A stretch of 64,000 bases of DNA from Chlorohelix sp037138995. Lineage in GTDB: Bacteria; Chloroflexota; Chloroflexia; Chloroheliales; Chloroheliaceae. Of the stretch, positions 8,590 to 18,700 are shown one piece after another; within the stretch, counting starts at the first letter, position 1, and each line of letters opens with the position of its first letter. The position numbers were made by a program, and so were the translations under genes. The DNA is taken from the NCBI RefSeq assembly GCF_037138995.1, contig NZ_JBAXHI010000006.1, positions 62,001-126,000 of the forward strand. The letters run 5' to 3'. Below the pieces are notes generated by a model. It was not told the DNA's origin. It saw only the letters and a list, made by a program, of their open reading frames with translations, and searched no databases.

Positions 8590-11235
8590 ATGAAACTCGA
8601 AGAATTGACCGAAAAAGGGCAAGAAGCAATGGCGGCAGCGCACACCCTCGCCGAACAACGCAACAATAGCCAACTTGAACCGGAACATTTGTTGCTGGCA
8701 TTGCTGGAACAATCCGATGGTATCACCACCCGCATCATCAGTAAGCTCAATGCAAATCCGGCGCGTATCAAGGTAAGGCTGGAAGGGGCGATGATGCGAT
8801 TGCCCAAAGTTTTTATTGAAAAGCTTAATCCGGTTATTTCGCTTGCCACCAAGCGTGTGCTGACTCAGGCTAAGGATGAAGCCTCGCGCATGAAGGATGC
8901 CTATGTTAGCGCAGAACATCTAGCGATGGCGTTGGCTTCGCCCCTGATTAATCATGAGGCGGGGCGTATTTTGCGCGAGGAAGGGGTGAACCGTGACGCT
9001 ATTTTTGGCATTCTGAGCAGCATTCGAGGACCTAAAGTTGAGCGCATTGTGGATAAAAACCCGGAAGCATCTTATCAAACCCTAGAGCGATATGGACGTG
9101 ACTTGACCGAGCGGGCTAAAAACGGCAAACTTGACCCGGTTATCGGGCGCGATGAGGAAATGCGACAGATAATTGAGGTTTTGAGTCGCCGCAGCAAAAA
9201 TAACCCGGTGGTAGTAGGTGAACCCGGTGTGGGTAAAACCGCCATCGTGGAAGGGCTGGCGCAGCGTATCGTGCGGGGCGATGTGCCAACCACACTCAAG
9301 GATAAAAAGCTGATTTCGCTGGATTTAGGCTCTTTGGTAGCGGGAGCGCGTTATCGAGGCGAGTTCGAGGAGCGCATGCGAGCAGTGCTGAAAGAGGTTG
9401 AGGAAGCCGAGGGTAAAATCATCCTTTTTGTAGATGAGCTTCACATGATTATGGGCGCGGGCGGTAGTGGAGATGGCGGGATGGATGCCAGCCAGATGAT
9501 AAAACCGGCGTTGAGCAGGGGTGAACTGCACTTGATTGGGGCAACTACACTGGATGAGTATCGCAAGAATATCGAGAAAGACCCCGCGCTAGAACGCCGC
9601 TTCCAGCCTATCCAGATAAACGAGCCGAGCGTTCAAGACAGCGTCAGTATTTTGCGAGGCTTGCGGGACAAGTATGAGGTGCATCACGGCATAAAATTTA
9701 CCGATTCGGCTCTGGTGGCGGCAGTAGAATTAAGCCAGCGTTATATTACCGACAAGTTTTTACCTGATAAAGCTATTGACCTGATTGATGAAGCCGCTGC
9801 CCGTATGCGTACCGAAATTGATAGTCTGCCAGTTGAACTGGACTCAGTGCGCAGGGATATTACCCAACTTGAGATGGAACGCGAGGCTTTAAAAAAAGAA
9901 CTCGATACCGAAAGCGCGGAGCAATTAACAGAGGTTGAGCAAAGAGTAGCGAACCTACGCGAGAAAGACCACCAACTAACCCTGCAATGGGAAAACGAGA
10001 AACAGGCGATTGACAAGATTCGAGAATTGAGCGAACAAATAGAACAAACTCGGCGCGAAGTAGAAGAGGCACAACGCGAAACCGATTACGCCAAAGCCAG
10101 TGAGCTTAAATTCGGCAAACTCAGCACGCTCGAATGGCAACTCAAAGAGCAGGAAGCCAAACTGAATGAGGTGCAACAGGGCAACGGCTTGTTAAGCGAA
10201 AATGTGGACGAGCAAGAAATCGCCGAGATTGTTTCAAGGCGCACAGGCATCCCGGTCAGCCGTATGATAGAAGGCGAAATTACCAAACTGCTAAATATGG
10301 AAGAACGGTTGCGACAGCGCGTAGTAGGGCAGGAAGAGGCTTTGAAAGCGGTAGCGGATGCCATTCGCCGCGCTCGCGCCGGGTTGCAAGACCCCAACCG
10401 TCCGCTTGGCTCTTTTATGTTTCTCGGACCTACCGGGGTGGGCAAAACGGAATTGGCACGCGCCTTAGCAGAGTTCATGTTTGACGACCAACATTCGATG
10501 GTGCGCCTTGATATGAGCGAATACATGGAAAAGGCGGCAGTCGCCCGTTTGGTGGGTGCGCCTCCAGGTTATGTGGGCTATGAAGAAGGCGGGCAACTCA
10601 CCGAGGCAGTACGCCGCAAGCCCTATACTGTGGTACTGTTTGATGAGGTAGAAAAGGCGCACCCGGACGTATTTAACATGTTGCTGCAAATTCTGGAAGA
10701 CGGGCGGCTTACCGATAGTCAAGGGCGCACCGTGAATTTCAAGAATACGGTAATCATCTTGACCTCGAACCTCGGTAGTGACAGCATTATGGAAATGACG
10801 CAAAACGGCATCCCAGCTAACTCCAAAGAGATGCGCGAAGCGGTTATGATTGCGTTGCGTGGACATTTCCGACCTGAATTCCTGAACCGGATTGATGAAA
10901 TTATTGTCTTCAAACCGCTTGGAAGAGAACAAATTAACATTATTATAGATATTCAGCTGAAAATGCTGCTAAAAAGATTGGCAAGCCGCAAAATCAATCT
11001 GGAAATCTCGCCGGAAGCGCGTGAAATTCTGGTTGAAGTGGGTTATGACCCTGCGTTCGGGGCGCGTCCTTTGCGCCGCGCTATTCAACAATTGGTGTTA
11101 GACCCATTGGCGATAGAATTACTAGGTGGGCGTTTCAAGGATGGAGATACTGTGCTGGTATTGGCGGACGAAAAAAACGGCGTTCCAATTGCCGAACGCA
11201 TTTTGCGTTTTGCCAGCAAAAACAAGGAGGCATAA
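8590..11235 (+). CDS. clpB: ATP-dependent protein disaggregase ClpB
   Basis: Hsp100 chaperone that, with DnaK, extracts polypeptides from aggregates. Length is 881 residues. The Clp N-terminal repeats cover 1-145. AAA1 carries Walker A GEPGVGKT at 210-217 and Walker B ILFVDELHM. A long coiled-coil middle domain lies at about 400-540, and AAA2 carries Walker A GPTGVGKT at 613-620 and VVLFDEVEKAHPD. The full-length middle domain separates ClpB from ClpC, and there is no IGF/LGF-type loop for ClpP docking. No CIRCE-like inverted repeat stands out upstream. The gene is followed after 3 bp by a small membrane protein gene with a strong SD (AGGAGG), so the two are co-transcribed. Confidence 0.95.
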   Translation: MKLEELTEKGQEAMAAAHTLAEQRNNSQLEPEHLLLALLEQSDGITTRIISKLNANPARIKVRLEGAMMRLPKVFIEKLNPVISLATKRVLTQAKDEASRMKDAYVSAEHLAMALASPLINHEAGRILREEGVNRDAIFGILSSIRGPKVERIVDKNPEASYQTLERYGRDLTERAKNGKLDPVIGRDEEMRQIIEVLSRRSKNNPVVVGEPGVGKTAIVEGLAQRIVRGDVPTTLKDKKLISLDLGSLVAGARYRGEFEERMRAVLKEVEEAEGKIILFVDELHMIMGAGGSGDGGMDASQMIKPALSRGELHLIGATTLDEYRKNIEKDPALERRFQPIQINEPSVQDSVSILRGLRDKYEVHHGIKFTDSALVAAVELSQRYITDKFLPDKAIDLIDEAAARMRTEIDSLPVELDSVRRDITQLEMEREALKKELDTESAEQLTEVEQRVANLREKDHQLTLQWENEKQAIDKIRELSEQIEQTRREVEEAQRETDYAKASELKFGKLSTLEWQLKEQEAKLNEVQQGNGLLSENVDEQEIAEIVSRRTGIPVSRMIEGEITKLLNMEERLRQRVVGQEEALKAVADAIRRARAGLQDPNRPLGSFMFLGPTGVGKTELARALAEFMFDDQHSMVRLDMSEYMEKAAVARLVGAPPGYVGYEEGGQLTEAVRRKPYTVVLFDEVEKAHPDVFNMLLQILEDGRLTDSQGRTVNFKNTVIILTSNLGSDSIMEMTQNGIPANSKEMREAVMIALRGHFRPEFLNRIDEIIVFKPLGREQINIIIDIQLKMLLKRLASRKINLEISPEAREILVEVGYDPAFGARPLRRAIQQLVLDPLAIELLGGRFKDGDTVLVLADEKNGVPIAERILRFASKNKEA

Positions 11236-11238
11236 GCT

Positions 11239-11655
11239 ATGAATTCAAATGATTTTAGCAAGTGGCCCAATCCTGAAGAGCCACATGTTAGGCGTGAAAG
11301 CGCACCTACGCCGATGCCGGAGGGCTATTATTCCAACCCTGCGGGGGTAAATCATCCAGCCTATGCTTCGGCACAGGTTGCTTACCCGATACCGCCGCAA
11401 GTTTACTATCAGAGAGCGGCTGATTATCACCGACCTATGTATCCAACCCAGCGAATCAGACACGAGTATAGCTATTATTATCAGCGTTACAATCCGCACC
11501 CCTCTTTAGCGATTCGCCTACTTTACTTCCTATTTATAGGTTGTTGGCTTGGGACAACTTGGCTGGCAATAGCAATAACAATGTGCATTACCCTAATCGG
11601 ATTGCCGCTGGGTATTGCTATGCTATATGCAACGCCCCGTCTATATTTTCTATAA
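11239..11655 (+). CDS. YccF-like small membrane protein
   Basis: Protein of 138 residues. The first 85 are hydrophilic and rich in Pro and Tyr. The last 50 form two hydrophobic segments ending CITLIGLPLGIAMLYATPR, a pattern typical of the YccF inner-membrane domain. It begins 3 bp after the clpB stop with AGGAGG at a proper distance. The Tyr/Pro-rich N-terminus recalls the protein at 7681-8358. Function unknown. Confidence 0.7.
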   Translation: MNSNDFSKWPNPEEPHVRRESAPTPMPEGYYSNPAGVNHPAYASAQVAYPIPPQVYYQRAADYHRPMYPTQRIRHEYSYYYQRYNPHPSLAIRLLYFLFIGCWLGTTWLAIAITMCITLIGLPLGIAMLYATPRLYFL

Positions 11656-11664
11656 AGTAGTTTT

Positions 11665-11692
11665 GAGGCAGGCGGTTCTTAACCCCTGCCTC
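11665..11692. terminator. hairpin between convergent genes
   Basis: GAGGCAGG/CCTGCCTC plus GGTT/AACC form a 12-pair stem with one bulge and a 3-base loop. It covers the 3' end of the CHAT gene. There is no U-tract on either side, so it is a possible factor-assisted bidirectional stop rather than a classic intrinsic terminator. Confidence 0.5.
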
Positions 11693-14600
11693 GTGAAAGG
11701 TTCAGGCTCATCTGCTCTCCTTCAAAATCGGTGGCAAGATGAAAGGTCTGACGGTAACGATAGCCATCTTCGGTATTGAGCGAACGCTGCCCGGATAGTA
11801 ACACTTGCCCGCTATCACCGATAAAATCGGGCGTACCGGAATCTGCCGCGCCATCTCCTCCCTTGCTTTGCACTCTAAAAGTGTTTGAACCGGGACGGCG
11901 GTAATCGCCGCTCATATCCACTAGCGCCTGAATTAATTCAGCTTCGTTAGAAATCGGTTCAGGCAAAAGCCATTCCAGCACCCGTTCGATTTTTTGCAAA
12001 AGGTCGGGAGGTAAGCGGTTATATTGTATCGGCTGATAATTCGTGCGGGGTCGCACCAACTTATCCCACCAACCGCGAGCCATATCCTTGAGCTTCAAAT
12101 CTTCTTCGCGATTGCCTAAAAACCAGCCCTTTGGATGAATCGGGCTATGCTCACCCCAAGGCGGGTCGTGCATATTTGAAACGAAATTGGGACCGGTAGC
12201 GCGTAACCCGATAGTTGGGTCACCTAGCATTACAAATTCGAGCAGGGTTTTGGCATCATCTCCGGTCAAGTTATGCCCTGCCGCAAGGCGAGCGCGGGTG
12301 TACTCGGTTTTAGCGGATTGAAGCGCTTGCCCGAAAGAATAGCCCTGCCGCAAAATTCCTTTCCAAAAATAATAAGCAAGATGGCTGGCGCATGAAAGTT
12401 CGGGACCTGCCGAGCCATAGCTGATAACGGTGGAACTGACCACTGCTGCCGCCCCTCTTTCCAGAAAAGAAAGCGCGATGCTATCATTCACACCCTTGTT
12501 AATTAGGTTGCCACTGTAGCAAGCCACTGAGAACACCACTGCCCCGGCAGCTTCGATTTCGGAGGATAGGGCGGGGGTGTAAGCCAGAGGCAACGAAGAG
12601 ATAGAGGGCATAATTCGACCACCCTGCGCTTGCCCGTACCAGTTCGGATTGTCACGAAACCCATGCAGATTAAAGTGCAAAAGACGAGCAGAGCGCAATA
12701 GATTGGGGTTTAGCGAACTAGCGTTGGTAGGTGGGGAAAGCGTAACGGGATAATCCGAGTTGATAAAGCTTCGTAAAGTATCGGTGCTACGTTTCCAAGC
12801 TTCCGCGCTGTAGAAGAAAGGTGACCAACGAGCAGCGGCGTTCTTGTCCAGAAATTTCTCACCAGAAGCCGATTTGAACCATTTTTGCTCAAATTGCAAC
12901 CCGTTTTCAATGGACTGCAAACCGGCACGCGCCCGCGCAGGTATAATGCTATCCATCACGCGCAACGGCAAGGAAGGCGCAATTTTTGGAGAAACCAAAT
13001 CGGCACGTTGGCGGGCTACAACCTCACGCAAACGGCGCAAGAAAAATGAAATATCACCCCTGCCGTCATCCGGTAAACGACCCACAATGCGTTCGGGCAA
13101 AAGATAAGTGCTGTCTTGCGAACCATAGGGGTTATCGCTGAAAACTTCTCTATCAGAATCAAAGCTCGGATTGGAAAGTTTCCAGAAAGGAATTATATCA
13201 GGACCGCCAATGATGAAAACCACATTGATGGTAGAAGATTGGGCTTCACCCGGCAAAGCGGCGTTAATAAGGCTGCAAACTAGTTCAGGGTCGTGAGCGC
13301 GTACCGGGTCTAGGAAATCGAAACCGTTCTCACGCAAAGAGTTACCGCTATCCACTATGAGCAAGCGGCTATCGAAACCGCGCCGACGCATAACCTGTAC
13401 CAGTTCTTGCAACATGGTTTTAATTTGGGCGTAACCGTTTGCGCCGTATTTGGAAAGCAAATTACGTTCGCTACTGACGAGCAAAACGGTAGTCTGTTCC
13501 AGTATTCCCGTCTTATGGTCACGCGGAAGCGCAAGGTTAAAATCGGTTGCTTTCGCTGACCGTTCGCGCTTTTTAGTAGTTGCGCCACCCTTTGGGACTG
13601 CCACTATCGGCTCAGGCGGTTTTGGTTTCCCATATAGCAAGCTCTCCACCTCAGCCAATTTCGCCGCAATTTCTCTGATGTCCGAACCGGAATCGCCTTT
13701 TGGCGCTGCCGCGGCACTCAGCGCGTTCAAACCGATAACCGGTGCTTCATCCGCTTGTCGTAGATTAAAACCTACCTCACGGCGTGCATCTTCCTGATGA
13801 CGTGCGGTTCTCAACAAGTCTTCCAGCCAAATTGGGTCAAGGGTTTCCAATGAGATTCTTACCGGAATTGCACTGCCCTGTTCCATCGCCCCACGCGGAA
13901 CCCACAACCCTTCGGGCATAGTAAAGCCTGCCCCATCCAGCATTTCGGTGGCACGTTCCAGAAAAGGGTCAGCTTTCCAAACCGGCTCAAGTATTCGATT
14001 CAAGTTTTCAGGATTCTTGTTCAGTGAACTGCGCCCAAGAAAAGAGGTCAGGAACAAGCGAGGGAGAATTAATTGGGGTTGTTCCAGCAATAATTCGCTG
14101 GCAAGTGCGCTGGCTCGTTTCTCTTCATCGTTTTGGCAAAAAGCCAGAAGTAGTCCGGTTTTAAGGCTCAATGGAGCAGATTGGTTGTGAGCAAACCGGC
14201 TTAGCGCCTTTTCAAAATATTGGATAGCCATCCAAGGCATGCGACGGCGCAAATATAAACGCGCCAACCCGCCCGCATCATCTTCAAAAATGTCGCCCGG
14301 CTCAGGTTCGGCGTTGCGCTCAACTGCCTTTAACCAGCGACGCGCCGGAACAAAAGCAGGATGCTCCGGCAGTTTCTCTAACCAGCGACGCAGCCACAAG
14401 TTATCCGGCGCAGATTGAACCGCCAGCCATAATTCTTCACCGGCACGCGGGTGATTAGCAGTACCGCTGCGTAGATAGAGCAAAGCTGTTTCAAGTCGCA
14501 TACGCCAGTTATCCGGGTCAGCATCCAACACGCGCCTAAGATGAAAAGCGGCGCGGCGGGCGTTCTCCCCCGGAAGTGGTTCTATAGAAAGCGCCCGCCC

Positions 14601-14765
14601 CACCGCTACATGCAACGGTAACGCCTGTGGAAAATGCACCATCAACTGACGGGCAAGGCTGGCAGCCTCCGAACTATGTCCCATGCGTAACAGAAGGCTG
14701 ACCAGTGTAATCCCGTCAAATAAGTTGACTTCGAGCTTGAGCGCAGAACTTTGAGTCGCTGTCAT
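11679..14765 (-). CDS. TPR-CHAT/C25-like cysteine protease
   Basis: Protein of 1028 residues. The first 340 are helical TPR-like repeats. A charged linker at about 350-410 (KGGATTKKRERSAK) is followed by a caspase-gingipain-type (CHAT/C25) domain at about 420-865. Marks of that fold are VVFIIGGPDIIPFW (515-528), LLPERIVGRLPDD, the catalytic His in FNLHG (H701), the catalytic Cys in SVACYSG (C749), and the closing VMLGDPTIGL typical of C25-like families. Both dyad residues are intact, so it should be active. The remaining 160 residues are not recognised. It is the last gene of the cassette that includes a NACHT-TPR NTPase and begins 18 bp after the small TPR gene. By analogy with TPR-CHAT proteases, it may cleave proteins when a sensor is triggered. 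Substrate unknown. Confidence 0.82.
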   Translation of the reverse strand: MTATQSSALKLEVNLFDGITLVSLLLRMGHSSEAASLARQLMVHFPQALPLHVAVGRALSIEPLPGENARRAAFHLRRVLDADPDNWRMRLETALLYLRSGTANHPRAGEELWLAVQSAPDNLWLRRWLEKLPEHPAFVPARRWLKAVERNAEPEPGDIFEDDAGGLARLYLRRRMPWMAIQYFEKALSRFAHNQSAPLSLKTGLLLAFCQNDEEKRASALASELLLEQPQLILPRLFLTSFLGRSSLNKNPENLNRILEPVWKADPFLERATEMLDGAGFTMPEGLWVPRGAMEQGSAIPVRISLETLDPIWLEDLLRTARHQEDARREVGFNLRQADEAPVIGLNALSAAAAPKGDSGSDIREIAAKLAEVESLLYGKPKPPEPIVAVPKGGATTKKRERSAKATDFNLALPRDHKTGILEQTTVLLVSSERNLLSKYGANGYAQIKTMLQELVQVMRRRGFDSRLLIVDSGNSLRENGFDFLDPVRAHDPELVCSLINAALPGEAQSSTINVVFIIGGPDIIPFWKLSNPSFDSDREVFSDNPYGSQDSTYLLPERIVGRLPDDGRGDISFFLRRLREVVARQRADLVSPKIAPSLPLRVMDSIIPARARAGLQSIENGLQFEQKWFKSASGEKFLDKNAAARWSPFFYSAEAWKRSTDTLRSFINSDYPVTLSPPTNASSLNPNLLRSARLLHFNLHGFRDNPNWYGQAQGGRIMPSISSLPLAYTPALSSEIEAAGAVVFSVACYSGNLINKGVNDSIALSFLERGAAAVVSSTVISYGSAGPELSCASHLAYYFWKGILRQGYSFGQALQSAKTEYTRARLAAGHNLTGDDAKTLLEFVMLGDPTIGLRATGPNFVSNMHDPPWGEHSPIHPKGWFLGNREEDLKLKDMARGWWDKLVRPRTNYQPIQYNRLPPDLLQKIERVLEWLLPEPISNEAELIQALVDMSGDYRRPGSNTFRVQSKGGDGAADSGTPDFIGDSGQVLLSGQRSLNTEDGYRYRQTFHLATDFEGEQMSLNLSRGRG

Positions 14766-14783
14766 TTTGTACCTGTATCCCGT

Positions 14784-15512
14784 TTACTCGGTTGGTATAG
14801 GTTCTTTCTCGATCTTTTCGTTGCGGAATATATCAATGAATTGGTCGAAAAAAGGGATTTGCTGCAACTCCTCGTGCGCTTCGGCACATTTAGGATCGAT
14901 TCGCAGCGCCTTGGAAGCTGCTCGTTTAGCCATAGTGTAGCGTTTCAAAAAGCGGTTCATGCGAGCTTCGGCGCAAAGGTAAAACAGGTTTTCAGGTTCA
15001 AGTCTGGTACACATCTCATAACTACGTAGCGCCCAATCCCAATTTTCATATGCTGTCTCATAAATCAAGCCTTGCTCGTAATAGGCTTCCGGCAAGTTGT
15101 AAGCAGAAATAACGGTTCCAACCAACGTCAACGCTTTGCTGCGCTCACCAAGGTAACAAGCCGCACGCACTGCCGCCAGCATATAGGTCGGCTTATCTGG
15201 GCGCAAAGCCGCCGCCTGTTCAAAGCACTCCAAGGCTTCCGGGATTTTCTCTATAAGCTCGTATTGACGCGCCATTAGATAGTAGATTTCACCATTTTCA
15301 GGTTCAATTTCCAGTAAAGCTTCCAGAATCGGAATAGTACCCTGTCGCTTAAGGCTATTGTGCAAACGGCAATAATGGTGCAAGTATCCCAACAGAAAAT
15401 CCCGGCTATATTGTCCGGTTTGAGATGCGTCATTAGCCTGCCAGTTTGTATTGCGATCTACACTGCTATTTGTAGCAAAATATTTCGCCAGATTAGATAA
15501 ATCAAATGCCAT
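14784..15512 (-). CDS. small TPR protein of the NACHT-CHAT cassette
   Basis: All-helical protein of 242 residues with four or five TPR units from about residue 55 to 225 (for example IYYLMARQYELIEKIPEALE and ALRPDKP). I preferred ATG 15512, with GGAGGAG about 11 bp upstream, to the frame start at 15557, which has no SD. It lies between the giant NTPase gene and the CHAT protease gene, on the same strand, and probably acts as adaptor between them. That role is inference from position and TPR content. Confidence 0.75.
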   Translation of the reverse strand: MAFDLSNLAKYFATNSSVDRNTNWQANDASQTGQYSRDFLLGYLHHYCRLHNSLKRQGTIPILEALLEIEPENGEIYYLMARQYELIEKIPEALECFEQAAALRPDKPTYMLAAVRAACYLGERSKALTLVGTVISAYNLPEAYYEQGLIYETAYENWDWALRSYEMCTRLEPENLFYLCAEARMNRFLKRYTMAKRAASKALRIDPKCAEAHEELQQIPFFDQFIDIFRNEKIEKEPIPTE

Positions 15513-15676
15513 AATTCTGTAAACTCCTCCGTTTTTCCTGCGCCAGACATGTGGCATGGTAGAAAGGAATGAGGTTTAAGTGCGTAAACCTCAGATACAT
15601 AAATCTTCTCTAGCCGAACAGATTGTGAGTCTACCCCCAAATGTCCCAAGAACCCGGTAAAGCTTAGGAGAAACAA

Positions 15677-15704
15677 CGAAGGTGCAGTAAACAAAACACC
15701 TTCG
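15677..15704 (-). terminator. intra-operon hairpin, possible attenuator
   Basis: Perfect 8-bp stem CGAAGGTG/CACCTTCG with a 12-base loop lies just after the stop codon of the giant NTPase gene (15712). On the minus strand it is followed by a weak T-rich stretch (TTGTTTCTCC). It could lower transcription into the TPR and CHAT genes. Confidence 0.35.
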
Positions 15705-15711
15705 CGTCAAA

Positions 15712-18700
15712 TTAGGATGTTCGAACTGTATCTAAAACGTCAGAAAGACCCCGCTCCATAGTTTGGATTGCCCCTTCTAGGTCATCCTCCATCTCTTGGA
15801 GATAAGCGAATTCTTGCAAAGAATGCGGGTCACCGGGGATGGCTTCAACCGCTTCCTCCAGCAAAGTACGTATATCTTCTATAGGAGCGCCCCGCAAGCG
15901 TTGGATACGGGCGAAATCTACTTTATAATGCGGGTTTTCCGGTTGTAACTGGTGGGCATACTCGAAATAGCCCTGTGCATCATCATAACGTCCCAACTCG
16001 CAGAGCAACCGCCCAATCAAGTAGTGCCATTCAGCCCCCACTTGAGCGCCCTTTTGGTCAAGCACTTCACGCGCCAGATGAATAGCCTGCTGCAATTCAC
16101 CATTGGCAGCAAGCGCAATCGCCATGTTGTAACGATAATCTATATTCAAAGGATCAAGGTTTACCGCTACCCGGAAACTCTCCAGCGCGTGCAAGTAAGC
16201 CCGTTCTTGCAAATAGATTTCGCCCAGTTCAGCGTGCCAGCGGTGTTGATTCGGCGCAAGTTGCAGCGCATCCATATATTCATTGGCAGCTTGAGGTAGC
16301 AAGTTCAGTTCCAGATATGCCCTTCCCAGATAATAGCGAAACTCAGGGTTGGAAGGCTCTTTTTCGGCAGCAGCCTGTAATTTATCAAGCGCTAATTCTG
16401 CCATGCCGTTTTCCAACAATACTGCCCCGTGTTGATGCAACACATAATGGTCGTCTGCTCCAAACTTCAGAGCATCCTCAATCAATTCACGCGCTTCATG
16501 CAAACGGTTCATTTTTAGCAAGGCACGCGACATATTGGCGAGATAGCGCGGATGGTCGTTTGACAGATGTTCGGCGCTTCTGAAGAAATTATACGCTTCA
16601 CTGTAACGCCCAGAGAGTAAGGAAATCTCTCCCAAATCGTTCACGGATTGGTGGTCATCCGGCAAAGCTTCCCGTAATTTCTGCAAGGTCTGACGCGCTT
16701 CTTCATTCTCGCCTAGTTTCAGGCAAGTAAAAGCGTAAAAACGCATATATTTTGCTTGGGGCGCATCCGCACTCTCGAAGGCAGCAGAACGGGAAATCGC
16801 TTGCTCAAGCGCCTTTTTCATCTGGCTATAATCGGTTATGGTAGAATACGCCTGTGCCAAATCGTACCAGTAATTTGCCATCTCAGGGTTAAGCTGGATA
16901 GCTTTGTTCAGGAAGTCAATCGCTTGTTGGCGGTAAGCCTCAGGTCTTCGCGAGTATTGACCCGGTGTTGTGGCAATTCTTAAGGCAGCTATTCCGGCAT
17001 TATAGTGATAAGCTGAGTTATTCGGCTCAATCTGCAAAGCTTTTCGGCAAGCGTTGACGCTGTCCTCAAATTTTTGCTGTTCAAGGTAAGCCTCACCCAT
17101 TTCATTATGAAGGGCAGGGTCTTGCGGGTTAAGTTGTAACGCATAACGGTAATAATCTAGAGCTTCGGTGCCTTGCTCCAATTGCCGCATAATTCGCGCC
17201 ATTAACACCATAAAAGCGTAGCCGGGAGAGCTAAACATCGCTTTCATACGCGCCTGAGCATGTTCCATTTGTTCAAGCGCAGTCTCTGCCTGATTCAAGG
17301 CAAGATATGAACGCGCCATCAAAATGTAAGCAAGAGGTCCAATTATCTGTCCTTTGTTTAGCTTGAGATATAACTGCAAGCAATCAATAGAACGTTCCTC
17401 ACGTTCGCCCATAGAAGCGGCGCGGGCTGCCAGCAACCAAGCATCCTCGCGGTGCTTGTAAAGTTTGATGGCTTGCTGTGCGGCACCCCAAGCAAGGTTG
17501 GAACGACCTAACCGCAAACTCGATTCCGCCAGTAAAAGAGATGCTTCGTAATTATTAGGGTTTATTCTCAACACATTTTGACAGGCAATTTCGGCAGTTT
17601 CGTAATTCTCGGTCAGGAACTCGGCTTGAGCCATTCCCATCAAATATTCTTCAGTTTGGGGACTGAGCGCGGCTGCTTGGCTCAAATGAGTGCGTGCCTT
17701 TTGCAAAGAAGCCGGGTCGGGCGCATTATTTTCCTGAGCAGACGTGCCATTTTTCGGTTCGCTCGTATCCGCACCGGGCATAGTTCCAAACATCCCAGCT
17801 AAATCGGGCGGCAGCATATTGGGAAGTTTCCTAATCGATCCAAACGAGTCTAGATACAATTTGCCCAAAGCATGCTGTGCCGCCGGATCGTGACCTTCCA
17901 ACGCTACTGCCTTTTCCAACGCATTACGAGCAGCATCAATCTTACCGGTACGAATCAGCACCTCACCACTTTTCAACCACGCTTTAGCTTCCGCAGGGCT
18001 TAGTTCAGTAGCTTGCTTGTATTCGGCTGAGGCTTCTTGTAGCCAGCCCAATTCTTCAAATAGAGCAGCCAGTTCAAAGCGATAAGCCGGATTATCAGGT
18101 GCGCTGAGAACCGCTTCTTGCAAGGGTTGTACTGCCGCCAAGCGATCTCCTTCTCCGAGGAAGGTATCCGCCACTGCCATATGCAATTCGGGATTCTGGG
18201 AGTCGAGTTGCAGAGCGCGAGTATAAGCAGCGCGAGCCTCCCCAAAGCGTGCCGCCTGACGGTAAGCATAACCGAGGGAGGCATGATAGTCGCTCCGATT
18301 CGCCATTTCATGACTTGCTGCACGTTCGAGATACTCAATTGCCCTTTGCGACTCGCCCTCGCCTTTAAGGTAGGCTTGTCCTAAGCGATAGAGATTTGAA
18401 GGAGTCGGGCGAAGGTCGGCGGCGTGTTTAAAGCTCAGCAGCGAATCGTGGCTTAGATTCAGTAACTCTTGTACCTCACCCAATGCCGAATGTGCTTTTG
18501 CGCTATCAGGATTGAGGCTGATAATCGTGTCCAGTTCGGTATGCGCCTGTTCTAGTTTGCCTAACTCTAGTAGAGCGCGGGCGTAATCCATACGATAAGC
18601 AGCTTCGAGCGCAACGCTTTCATCTTCAAAATTCCCCTCATCGTCATAATAAATATCTTCCAAACGACTAGGAGCATCTTCCGCTTCAGCATGTTGGCGC

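Noticed and set aside
8590..11235. ClpC instead of ClpB
   Set aside because: The long coiled-coil middle domain (about 400-540) and lack of a ClpP loop favour ClpB.
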